From contig BDGG01000016.1 in NCBI GenBank assembly GCA_001949185.1, forward strand, positions 918,777 to 982,776: a DNA stretch of 64,000 nt. Direction: 5' to 3'. This stretch comes from Ramazzottius varieornatus. Taxonomy: Eukaryota; Tardigrada; Eutardigrada; Parachela; Ramazzottiidae. The stretch's first letter is position 1. Each line of letters starts with the position of its first letter. Shown piece by piece: positions 54,340 to 64,000 of the stretch. Under the pieces are notes generated by a model, which worked only from the letters and a program-made list of their open reading frames with translations, was not told the DNA's origin and did not search any database. A program made the position numbers and the translations under genes.

Positions 54340-56134
54340 TCAGTATTCCATGATAAGCGGAAAGCCCGACAAGCCTACCTGTCGAGAATCATCGGGGCAG
54401 AACTCAATCCTGGCCACCCTCTGGATCTCCGACAGCTCCGTCTGGCTTTCCGTCATTTGGTCCTTCCTCGCTTCCGCGGTCTTCTTCTGGTGCAGCCTTA
54501 ACATCACCCCACCGATATCCACCGGCGCCGCTTTGATGCCCACCGGCAGACTATTCCTGACTGAGTCTTGCCATATGCGGTCCGAGGCTCTGTAATTGAT
54601 CGGGTACGACGTTCGTTCCCTCCTCTGCGTGGAATTGTAACCACTCTCCGGCTGGCTCAAGTCATCCATAGATTTTGACGGTCTCAACTCGTCAAACTTC
54701 CGGCCGTTCGAAGCGGACCTTGTCAGCTGCATACACGCCATATCTAACAGCCTTTCGGTCGTCAAAACTTGACCAGTACTCGCTTGATACATCCGACAAG
54801 ACTGGCAGGAAGAATCATTGTTAGACATATTCGAAATATTGTTTAAGCGAATTATTTCTTGTTCCAGTTCTTCGATTCTCAGCATCAGCGTCGTGACGCT
54901 CTGTTCCGCGGCGTAGGATGATTCGACCGTGAAGGGTTGCCCACAGAGTGTAGCGGTGGAAGAAGTGGAGAGTTGGACGGCGAGAGCGGAAGGGACTCGG
55001 CCGGTTTCGGCAATGTTGGTCAGGTAGTTGCGCGAATCGGACTTGTCGGCGGAAGAGACTGTCATAGAGCCGGAGCGTTCGGTGATGAGATCGAGGATAC
55101 GCCAGAGCCGAAGGAGGATGATAAGCTGGGAGACCTGGCGACCGAGAGTGAAGCCGCCTTGGAGGACGGTCAGGTTGATAGCGAAGGAGGTGATGGTCAG
55201 GAAGAAGTCGAAGAGATCCCAGTAGTGGCGCCATAATCGCTTCCCCCGGATGAACAGACGCAGCACCACCTATAAAGATAACGTTGCAGTGCGCCACTAA
55301 ACCGAAGTCGTTCGAATTTCGATCGTAAATGAAAAACTTACCTCTATCACGAGAATAACGAAGATGAACGTGGTTGTGTATTGTAGTGGCCGACTTAGGT
55401 TGTCTTCTACAAAAGAGAAAAATCCGTCCATTCAATCACACGATAAGCTGCGAGAAAAACCTATCGCCTTTTATGAAGTCGGGCGAAAACCCTAAAGCGT
55501 GGTCTCTACTCGATCATTTTTCTGCTTAGCGTTCGTTCATATTCAAATGCATGTTTAACAGTCGGGGGTGAGAGACCACAAAAGTCTGCTTTGTACAAAA
55601 CAGCCTTCATAGTTCATATGGAATGCATAGCTGTCGTGCGCTGTTGAAGCACAGCCACGCGCTTCGTCACGGTCAACTTGCGCACCAACAACAAAGCGTT
55701 GACATCAAGGTGGTCAACAGTCATTCATTACGATTGTACTCTCTTCAGTGATGGCGCTTGTTTATATAAGACCGCTCTGCAGTCAATTAAACGCATAATG
55801 ATGCACGTACCAATATTAGTCAGGGTGGACGTTGGACATCGGACGGAAGCGGTCGCCGTTGCATTGGACTTTGCATACGTCGTGCCGTTGTTGTTATTGC
55901 ACAGATTGTCCAAAGGAGAAAGCAACTCTGGAAAAAGCACGGAAAGTCAACATGAATACCGGCTTAACGAACATTCAAGCGCGTCTTTAACTTGGCGCGC
56001 TTCTTTTCTTACCTTGAAGGGTGATATAAAGGAGGAGAAGTAGGAAAACAAGCAGTCCTTGAGCGATGATAAGAGCTACCGTGGCCAGCGTTGCGCAAGT
56101 ACTGTGCAGTACGGGTGTCAGCCATTGACGAAAT
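54340..56134 (-). CDS. Voltage-sensor-domain protein, HVCN1/TMEM266-like (5' end not found)
   Basis: This is a four-helix voltage-sensor protein with a cytosolic coiled coil. Exons 56013-56134, 55811-55927, about 55339-55409 and 54340-55269 join in phase. S1 is TVALIIAQGLLVFLLLLLYI. A long Asn/Thr-rich S1-S2 loop follows with several N-glycosylation sequons (NNNNGTT, NATATA). S2 is TFIFVILVIEVVLRLFI, S3 YWDLFDFFLTITSFAINL, S4 LIILLRLWRILDLITE. A coiled coil, TLMLRIEELEQEIIRLNNI, follows, as after S4 in HVCN1, then a Ser/Arg-rich tail of about 150 residues. The S2 glutamate and S3 aspartate are kept, but the S1 selectivity aspartate aligns with Gln and the third S4 arginine with Asp. Function as a proton channel is therefore doubtful. 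The start codon exon lies upstream of 56134 and was not identified. Confidence 0.75.
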
Positions 56135-57359
56135 CTGTAATTATTGACATTACACCCCAAATCCATTGTACGGCCTCTCTTTTTCCATACAGTCCCCCAG
56201 GTATAATTAGACAATTGTGTCAAAAGCAATGCGTAGTGCGCCATTCAGAAGACATAATCGCAGCGTGGGAAAAAATCACGAAAAATTTTCTCTCAACAAA
56301 AAGACACACAACGAACCAAGCTGTCCATTTGGTACCTGGGCAAAAAATGATACAACAGAGCTCCAGCATAATTTTCTCCGAAAGCCATTAATATCAATTA
56401 CGCTTCAACAGAAGACTTCGATGTAAATGCATTCCGAGAAGAAGCTTTCTCAACGGGCGTCTTTGCATTTTTCAATCAGACTAAAACGATTGACTTTTCA
56501 CTCTACAGCAAAAACAACTGTAAGCTAAGGCAGAGTAGAGACGCTCTTCAGCCGTCTTTCGAATGAAAAACCTGATCAAAGAGAGGTGCGATACTCTTCA
56601 GGTACGGCTGGATCAGCTCCAGCGAGTCTCGCATCTACCAATTTTAAAGTCGATCGATCTCGTGGATGAATGCTCTAGCTGTAAAGCGTGGCTCACTACA
56701 GTGCGTTACTCTAAAGGGTGGTCGACATTTTGCAGTGCACCTGTGAGGTATTAGGTAGAGAAGGAAGAGTTACAGTTGCGTCACGCAGCAGCAATCAACA
56801 GGAGCCTGGACGCGCGAACGTGCCACGGCCCCATTATGGCGCGCAACTGGACGGAACAGCCATTCCCCTGGCACACCGTCTACACCTCGCACGTACTTCA
56901 AGCCTGTATTTTAATATCGATCAATATTCTTCCCTGTCAATATCCGTTGGGACTGAGCTTCCTTTCAGCTGTAACATAATCGTGCCTGTACCGTAAAATA
57001 TCAAAACAACCCACACGCATGCGACACATGCCTTTGACTCCCTCCCAAACTTAAATGCGGTCGTCCTTCTTCCCTACAGCAGGACCAATATGGCTTCCCT
57101 GAAGACTAAAATTAAGGTCGATGACGGTGAAACACGATCGATATTGTAACCTGGATAATCTCACTAATCATAACCACTGTTATCGTCGGCAAACTTAGCC
57201 GGTGGAGTGTACGGTTGACACAGTTTCCATCCAAGCGGGCTAACTGACTTCCGGTGCGAAGGGAATCTATCCACACCAGCTACTTCCGGTCAAGAGTACC
57301 CTTTCTCGATGCTTGCACACCAAGTGAGAGAGACCATGGTGTAAAAGTAAAACGGGAGC

Positions 57360-57545
57360 TCGGCAAAGCAAACTGGACAAGATCGTTGCTCCAAGTGGCG
57401 CACGCGGTCAGGCAGCAACACTGGAAGAGTGCGCCAGTTGGAGTAAAACTCGACAGGATCGTTTCTCGAAGTGGCCCACAATTTCAACCAAAAAAGCTGA
57501 TACCGTCCGCCGCTCGAAAAATCAACCTCGTCAAGTTTGTTGGCC
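57360..57545. repeat. Compound palindromic element, copies 20 and 21
   Basis: TCGGCAAAGCAAACTGGAC leads into CTCCAAGTGGCGCACG, paired with GTGCGCCAGTTGGAG. A second diverged core follows (TCGAAGTGGCCCAC against GTCCGCCGCTCGA), with GTCAAGTTTGTTGGCC at the right end. It lies in unassigned DNA. Confidence 0.85.
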
Positions 57546-58819
57546 AAGCTCTCAAATACAGAATTGACTTGCTTACCGAAAGGAGGCTTTCCAGCACTTG
57601 CGGAAGAGCGAGCGGTAGAGAGGTCGAGCCGACGGGAACTTTTGCTGCAGGTTATTGGGGATGGGTGCCGGAACGAAGATAGAGATGTATCGTTGGGCAT
57701 CTTGCTTCCAGTTGGCGGTATTTTCCATCTTGATACGGCCCGACCTCATCGGAGAAGACTGCTGCGCATCCAAGCCCGTCCACTACCCAGCACCAGAAAC
57801 TACTTCCTTGTTGGGTCGTTCTTTATTCCAGCTTTGGCTTTTGGAACCCAACCCTAGGTCATGGACAAACTACAAAGAAAAATAAAGCGCGTTAGTCAAA
57901 GCAAGCTCTGAGCTCAACTCAAGATTATACCAAGATCAAAACCCAGTGTTGGGTCTGTTACAAAAGTGATGCGTGCATCCGGGCCATAGGCGTATTCTCA
58001 GAGAGTCTTTGTAGTAGAATTATACGCAGCAGCGCGCAACAGGTATGCACGATCGCGACGCTCAGTGGACAAAAAATCAAAACCGGTATGCATATAGCTT
58101 TTTACCCTTTGTCAGACGCGGGAGAAAAAACAAGACAGCGCGCTAAGACTCTAAGAGTCCGCCAAAGAAAGAAAAGGTACGAGATGCATTTCAACCTACT
58201 GAACAACACGACGCATAACGGACCTTCCATATCAAAACACCGTACAATAAGAGCACGTTCAAGTTCTTGCAGGTTCATTTGGTATGAAGCTCAAGGTAGA
58301 ATATTCAGTATACTGTTAAAATGGAGTAACGAGAAAGTCTGACAGTGCAGTAAGGAAAATAAGGAAGGAGGCTTGAGGTTTTGATGATGATGAGAGTGTT
58401 AAATGTGACAGATGTCTTGTTTGTTTTTAATCAACGGACTGAAAGACGCCGATTCAATTTCACCTGGTTGCAAAGTGTCAGCGACAGTCCGTTATGCAAA
58501 ACAGGTATCGAAGCTCAAGAGAGAGAGTAAAGCTGCCGAATAACTCTCGAGCTTGATGTCAGATCTACGAGGAGCCACTCATCTACACACGCAGCCATTG
58601 GACAGCCAGAAGTGCCAAGTAGCCATCGGCTCATAATACCACATAGCTCTGTGATAATACAGTTCCCAAGAGCTGACGAACACTTGAAAGGACCGCACCG
58701 AATCTAGTTCACTTCGGTGCTCACCTTGTGCGTTCGAAGTGGAGAACGTTCCACTGAGGTCCGAGTCTGTATTGATCGAAGTTTCTTCCAGAAAGTTGAC
58801 TACAGGAACTCAATGGAGT

Positions 58820-58988
58820 TCGGCCAACCATCTCCACCAGATCGTTTTCGCGAGTGGCGCACGCTAACAGCCAGTATTACTGAAAGCGTGCGCCGCTTGA
58901 GAAAACATTCAGCGTCGACGAGTTTTTTCCAAGTGGTGCAGGCTTCCAGGCATTATCACTGGAAACGTGCGCCGCTTGGAAGAACGGC
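58820..58988. repeat. Compound palindromic element, copies 22 and 23
   Basis: Two core units stand in tandem: GCGAGTGGCGCACG against CGTGCGCCGCTTGAG, then CCAAGTGGTGCAGG against CGTGCGCCGCTTGG. TTCGGCCAACC lies at the left end. It lies in unassigned DNA. Confidence 0.85.
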
Positions 58989-59525
58989 CCCTTCAAACTG
59001 TTCGCCTAGCTTCCATGGTGTCTTCACTATCCAAAGATTTGCTAGATAGTTCAATATATGTCAAAAGTAGAATAATTGACCAGGAAGTAGATGACGCTCA
59101 AAGCATACCTCGGTAATTTTATATGATCAAATTTTATATGATTATACTCAGGAGAGAAAGGTTAGTCGAAAATTCATTGTATTCTGACATTAAAGTAAAA
59201 TTAATGATGTTTTATTGTCCGAAGATTAAGTCGACAACAAAGACAAATATGGTGATTAAGTTGGAAGGCCGTCGACTCTTACATCACAGATGTAAATATA
59301 TTCTGCATACGTTACACACGCCTGACTGACCGCTGTCAATGTCAAGCCTGTCTTTTAATAAGCTCGCTTTCGCCACGCTTTAGCAAGCTGGCAAAATCTG
59401 CCGGTAGTTCCAGACTTTATTTGTTTTACGAGCATCAAGTAATTATTCAAGTTTGACAACTAATGACGGGCAAGTGCTCAGCGTTTGTTCAAACACCATC
59501 AGTGATCACGTGAACGTCAAAAACA

Positions 59526-59873
59526 ATGACATTATTACAACTACTGTTGCGCTACAACATCATCATCAAGGTGGGTACACAAGTACGCTTACTTACTTCG
59601 TACAGGTTCATCTCCGAGGCTCATCTTCGACCTTGGATCCGTAACAGACTTTTCCATGGATCAGTGAGGCATCTGCAACAGATCAAGAACAAGCGTTACA
59701 TAACAGGCTTGGTCGGAAATAAATATAGTACCACATTCTTTCCTGCAGACCCAAGGGATACCTTCACATACTGCACTTTGGAGAAAGCTACAAATCCAGA
59801 AGCTGAAGCTCATGAAATTCTACTGCCAAATCCTGAAATAGCTGATGAGCGAAATCTGACCCTAAAACTGTAA
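59526..59873 (+). CDS. Uncharacterised gene candidate, terminal exon(s)
   Basis: I do not recognise this protein. The C-terminal 90 codons look strongly coding: FISEAHLRPWIRNRLFHGSV, then GLVGNKYSTTFFPADPRD and EAEAHEILLPNPEIADERN, with stop TAA at 59873. A pyrimidine-rich acceptor ending CAG at about 59605 suggests that the real exon begins there, so the upstream part of the open frame may be intronic. An AATAAA at 59963 follows. Size and a basic N-terminal part would suit a small mitochondrial protein, but that is only inference. Upstream exons were not found. Confidence 0.35.
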   Translation: MTLLQLLLRYNIIIKVGTQVRLLTSYRFISEAHLRPWIRNRLFHGSVRHLQQIKNKRYITGLVGNKYSTTFFPADPRDTFTYCTLEKATNPEAEAHEILLPNPEIADERNLTLKL

Positions 59874-59962
59874 TACATCCTCATGCGCTCACGCTGTACA
59901 TGTACGGGAGAAAAGCAGCAAACTGAACTTTGACTAGAGACTCGTTTTTATGGCCAGCACAG

Positions 59963-59968
59963 AATAAA
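59963..59968 (+). promoter_or_regulatory. Polyadenylation signal AATAAA
   Basis: It lies 90 bases after the stop codon of the candidate gene at 59.5-59.9 kb. Confidence 0.45.
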
Positions 59969-60112
59969 GTTTGCTGCTCTTTGTAATGAGGAATATGTTT
60001 TGATAGAAGATCCGAGCGGACACCAAACTTTTATGAGGTAAACTTTACATGGAAGTAAACAAGGCCCATTAGTCCATTACCATTAGCGTACTGACACGAG
60101 ACGACAGCACAA

Positions 60113-61736
60113 TGGATGACATGGAATTGTTTTCCCATGACGAGGAAGGCGAGCAGGTCTCACCGGACGAAACGCAGAACACATCCGCGCGGAAGTGCTG
60201 TCTGTCTTTCACTTTATCTTACCTACAGTTTTTGTGATGGCTGACGGGTCGAACCGGCAGGATTTGGGATGTCTGTGAGAGATTCATGGCCCTCATTCAC
60301 TCTTGTTGCTGGTGGAACAATGTGAGTATCAAAACGTCCCTTTGTGGGGAAAAATTTTTTTAAACATTACCCCTTTCTAACTGAACCCAAACATGGTTCA
60401 TCGATAGGTCACTTATGGAAGTTATGGAAGCGCGGTTTACAGTTTTGTAAGTCGAGGAATATTATTCTGGCGCTTTGCTACAATACTGCTTCGCAACGTT
60501 CTTGTTTCAGCTATTGGGAACCATTTTCACCATCCTCGTGGTCTACGACGTTCAACCCTTCCACTTCTTCGGCCACATGAGAGGTACAGTCTTCAACCTC
60601 CACGCTTTAGAAATCTACTCTATGATTTTTGGTGGAAATATAGCATTGCAGGGGAGAATTACGCTGCGGTTGTGGTGGGAAGCTACCTACAGGTCGCTTC
60701 TGGTCTAACCCTATGCTTGACCGCGTGCACCCTTGCAATGGGAGTCTTTCACGCTATTCGGCAACTGTTACTCCCATGGATCATCAGTATGTTCTTGTTT
60801 ACCTTGGTGCTATTTGCGGGGAACTTACGTCTACTGGTCCGCGAAGTTCCCGGCTCCGCTGACAGAAGCGGGGCGGATGCGCTGGTCATCCTTGTATCAA
60901 TGGTCTTCTGCGTACTCAATGTAAGGTCCAAGCTTCCCTCACTGAATTTATTCGTTCGATCAGAACGTGAAATGTCCGCCGAATTTTAAGGCTTACGGAG
61001 AACTCTGCGTAATCTCTCTCTACCAAAATCTGTGCATGGATCCCTCTCGTGGAACCAAGGACGTCTTACCGGAGAAGGTACGTTTTCAACTACCCAGTTT
61101 CCCTCTGTGTCCTGTTGAAAACGTTTTTCTTCGCCGTGCCGCTTGTTTGTTGATCTATACTGTAACAGGCTTTTAATCGTGAGTCACTTTAGCTGAAGCT
61201 CGGCCTCGGCAAATGAACCTGCCCAGTTCGTTTTCCCAAGTGGCGCACGCTCGCGGCTTTTTACGATGAGATCGTGCGCCACTTGAAACAGCGACCTGAA
61301 TGAAATCATTTCGCCGACGTCTTAGGTACCTATTGAAAGTTCGGTTTTTCATGTTCACTTACAGGCATCCGTCAGCTACTTCCGGCGAGGCAGCTACGAC
61401 ACGAACGATGCGTGGAACCAGCACGCTATCATCGTAGCGGAAGCCGGAGGTCCTTCCACCAACTCCATCCAGATACTCGCCCATGCCGCCAGGGAAAGCA
61501 TGAAAGTCAAGACGGCAGTCATACCTCCACCTCCGCTTCCGCCTTCCACCAGCACCGACAAACCCCAGAGTCCTCCTCAGTACGCCTCGACTTCCAAACA
61601 AGCCTTGTCCAAGCTCATCCCAGCTGCTCCAAGAATGGTCAATTTATTCAATACAGTCAAGCAATTTCGAGTACAGCAGCCGGAGCAAATCGTCCCGAGT
61701 ACCCAAGACAAGTTTATTCAAGTCAACCGCGTCTAA
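60113..61736 (+). CDS. Unidentified four-helix membrane protein
   Basis: No family is recognised with confidence; the layout resembles small tetraspan proteins of the LAPTM/DUF4728 kind. The first exon (60113 to about 60194) encodes MDDMELFSHDEEGEQVSPDE. Next come KIWDVCERFMALIHSCWWNN, VTYGSYGSAVYSF and LLGTIFTILVVYDVQPFHFF. A canonical 68 bp intron (GTACAG...TTGCAG) then restores frame into GENYAAVVVGSYLQVASGL, TLCLTACTLAMGVFHAI, LLLPWIISMFLFTLVLFAG and ALVILVSMVFCVLN. A region with two cysteines follows (CPPNFKAYGELC, YQNLCMDP), then a cytosolic tail with the proline-rich VIPPPPLPPSTSTDKPQ, ending VNRV at 61736. Phases agree at every join, though the first donor (GTGCTG) is weak. A palindromic element lies in the last intron. 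Confidence 0.65.
61204..61325. repeat. Palindromic GTGGCGCAC element, copy 24 (full length)
   Basis: CTCGGCAAATGAACC starts it. The core is CCCAAGTGGCGCACG against CGTGCGCCACTTG, and it ends ATTTCGCCGACGTCTT. It lies in the last intron of the four-helix membrane protein gene. Confidence 0.9.
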
Positions 61737-61873
61737 AAACATTGTACCACCAAAATGTACCTGAGTGTGACAGCCGCTTTATCCCTGACGAAGTCAGCTC
61801 TGGAAAGACATGCGATGTATTTTTTGAACTAGAAGCCTAAAAACAAAATATGATGTAATTATTGAAATGGCAG

Positions 61874-61982
61874 TTCGGCAACAATCTCCACAAGAACGTT
61901 TTTCCAAGTGGCGCACGCATCCAGCCACTAAGACCAGAAACCTGCGCCTTTTGAGGAAAACAGACTTGTCAAGTTTGTTCAC
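61874..61982. repeat. Palindromic GTGGCGCAC element, copy 25
   Basis: TTCGGCAACAATC leads into TCCAAGTGGCGCACG, paired with CCTGCGCCTTTTGAGG, then GACTTGTCAAGTTTGTTC. It lies between the convergent 3' ends of the four-helix protein gene and the UBOX5-like gene. Confidence 0.85.
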
Positions 61983-62039
61983 GGTTCACCGAGCTTTCAA
62001 ATACTGCAAAAGGAACTAAAAACCCAGTGGAAGCACGTA

Positions 62040-63069
62040 CTAGCTTTTTCTTCTGTCTTCGAAAAACGCTATTATGCTTTGCTTGAGTTGGGAGTCGGAG
62101 CGGATGTCGGCGTAGTGGCAATGGACACCTGTGAACGGATCGAAGAGTCGTCGACCCAGCTCGCGTTGGACAAGTTCGTGGGTTCTGATCGAGCTCATGT
62201 CAACCGTATGGCCTGAAGGGAGAATCACCGGGTCGGACATGACTTCATATGTCAACTCATCCAAAAACCCTTCCGGGATTTCTCTGGTGTGCGTCTCCCC
62301 GGCCACCTCAGAAGACGCAGGTTCGCGGAACCGAAGTCTTTTATGGTCTTGGCTTCCTTCTTCCTCTGCTACTCGCTTCTTTTCGTTCTCAGCAACGGGT
62401 TTCGGTATTCTTTGCAGGAAAGACTGTATAGCGCCTTTTCCAATTTTCGGACTGGGTTGTCCGTAAACCCGCAAGTTTCTCAGTGCGACAGCAGAGCTAA
62501 CGTCCGTTCTGCAACATAACACGGATGACTTTGGTAATCGTGAGTTTGCGATAAGATCCACAACAAAATCACCTGTTGATTGTCAGGATAATTTCAGTGA
62601 CTTCTCCCAACGCAGTGTTCCGCGAAAGCATAAAATTCGTTGACTCCTGCTTCTCAATGACTTCGGCTTCATCGGTCGAGGGCACGGACGGGAAGAAGAT
62701 GCGATTTGGACGGAAGTTTGCCGAGCCATCGAGAACAACTTCGGTAATGCGACGATCCCAGCTGCCTCGCCAAACCTGAATCAGTTTGTCAGGCTGGCTG
62801 TGCGTTCGGACGGAGAGAGTGGCAGCTGTGGAACACTGCTTCCCGATCCTTGGACAGAACGAGATCTTTTGTATTTGAACGACGGAGGGAGATGAAAAGG
62901 AGATTCTCAGATTGACAGGAGGTTTGATGAAGTAAGCAGCCAGGAAGCCAGCTTGCGACCTGTCAGCGTCTTTGCGAGCCATCTGTGGCTCGTGTCCAGC
63001 TTGAGCAGGGGAATCCGACGAGGTGGTAGTTTCAAAGAGGCTTGACAAATCCAGCATTTCGAAAACCAT
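62040..63069 (-). CDS. UBOX5: U-box E3 ubiquitin ligase, UBOX5/RNF37-like, without C-terminal RING
   Basis: UBOX5 is a nuclear U-box ubiquitin ligase that works with UBE2 enzymes. Two exons (62573-63069 and 62040-62508) join in phase. The N-terminal part has GFLAAYFIKPPVNLRISF, matching GF.TEYFIKPPV.V..SF of human UBOX5, and LRNLRVYGQPSPK, matching LR...KRLEVWGQPAK. The U-box is EIPEGFLDELTYEVMSDPVI, LPSGHTVDMSSIRTH and DPFTGV, with a final helix SQLKQSIIAFF. The protein ends at FFEDRRKS, so the long C-terminal region and RING finger of vertebrate UBOX5 are missing, and the 300 bp beyond the stop hold no RING-like sequence. The start at 63069 (MVFEMLDLSSLF) corresponds to the human start; 63117 is a possible upstream ATG. 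It is head-to-head with LARS2, 233 bp apart. Confidence 0.85.
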
Positions 63070-63302
63070 GATGAAGGAACGTCGGGAAACGAACGTTAGA
63101 TTTGGGACGCGGAACAAGATAACGAACCAGATTTGCTGCTCGATGAATCAAAGGTTTTGCACTGAACGTTAGGCAGCGTCGCGAAAATTGGAATTGTTCG
63201 ATGTACGGTCTATCGCAAAGTCTCAAGTGATCGCTATCTGAATCTTAAATTTTTTGTACAAGTTCCTCTGCTTCCGCAAGTTCTTGAGCTCCCTTCAGCA
63301 GG

Positions 63303-64000
<698 letters not shown>

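Larger units (their letters stand above)
56135..60112. other. Mostly unassigned 4 kb region
   Basis: It should contain the first exon and promoter of the voltage-sensor gene. A plus-strand frame at 56563-56754 (MKNLIKERCDTLQVRLDQLQ, coiled-coil-like, ending near a GAG/GTATTAGG donor) may be an isolated exon. A short open frame at 57089 reads MASLKTKIKVDDG. A minus-strand frame at 57573-57773 also looks coding-like. None could be joined into a gene or recognised. It also contains two compound palindromic elements and the gene candidate at 59.5 kb. Confidence 0.4.

Overview
The window is nuclear DNA from an animal with a compact genome. It carries spliced genes with mostly 50-300 bp GT-AG introns. 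Most products are animal or general eukaryotic housekeeping proteins, alongside animal-type families: a novel-type protein kinase C, an otopetrin proton channel, a MATH-BTB protein and a voltage-sensor protein. The short introns and intergenic gaps suggest an invertebrate, possibly an early-branching one such as a sponge. That placement is a guess; the sequence alone does not fix the species. No rRNA, tRNA, CRISPR array, complete transposase or prokaryotic-style operon was recognised.

Layout. 1-3.2 kb: two weak plus-strand gene candidates. 3.5-7.1 kb (-): a REC8/RAD21-type cohesin kleisin. 8.0-14.4 kb (+): PKC epsilon/eta-like kinase. 15.3-18.2 kb (-): first DDX19/Dbp5-like helicase. 19.1-19.9 kb (+): MRPL20. 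20.8-22.9 kb (-): PPP4R2. 24.0-26.5 kb (-): DDX41. 27.2-27.7 kb (-): RBX1. 29.0-32.4 kb (+): second DDX19-like helicase. 32.8-35.7 kb (-): LSG1. 36.5-39.7 kb (+): calnexin. 40.1-41.5 kb (-): RPSA. 42.5-43.1 kb (+): RPL21. 43.5-44.4 kb (-): EMC7. 44.6-46.1 kb (+): an unidentified gene. 46.3-51.0 kb (+): otopetrin. 52.8-54.0 kb (+): MATH-BTB gene with a frameshift. 54.3-56.1 kb (-): HVCN1/TMEM266-like voltage-sensor protein. 56.1-60.1 kb: mostly unassigned. 60.1-61.7 kb (+): unidentified four-helix membrane protein. 62.0-63.1 kb (-): UBOX5-like U-box protein. 63.3 kb to the end (+): 5' part of mitochondrial LARS2.

Genes largely alternate in strand, which makes several head-to-head pairs: REC8/PKC, DDX19A/MRPL20, LSG1/CANX, RPSA/RPL21, EMC7/unknown and UBOX5/LARS2. 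Many products serve RNA export, ribosome production or protein folding and turnover (two DDX19-like helicases, DDX41, LSG1, two ribosomal proteins, MRPL20, calnexin, EMC7, RBX1, UBOX5). There is no sign that they form a dedicated cluster.

The most striking unexplained structure is a family of short, nearly palindromic elements of about 100-120 bp. They have an inner CAAGTGGCGCAC...GTGCGCCACTTG hairpin and, in the fullest copies, GGGACGTCGGCAAA-type ends. About 25 copies lie in introns and intergenic DNA and none in a recognised exon. Other notable structures are a long young hairpin filling an LSG1 intron, a displaced copy of a REC8 exon at 52.1 kb, an inverted repeat between the two ribosomal protein genes, two apparent GC-AG introns, and a voltage-sensor protein lacking key proton-channel residues.
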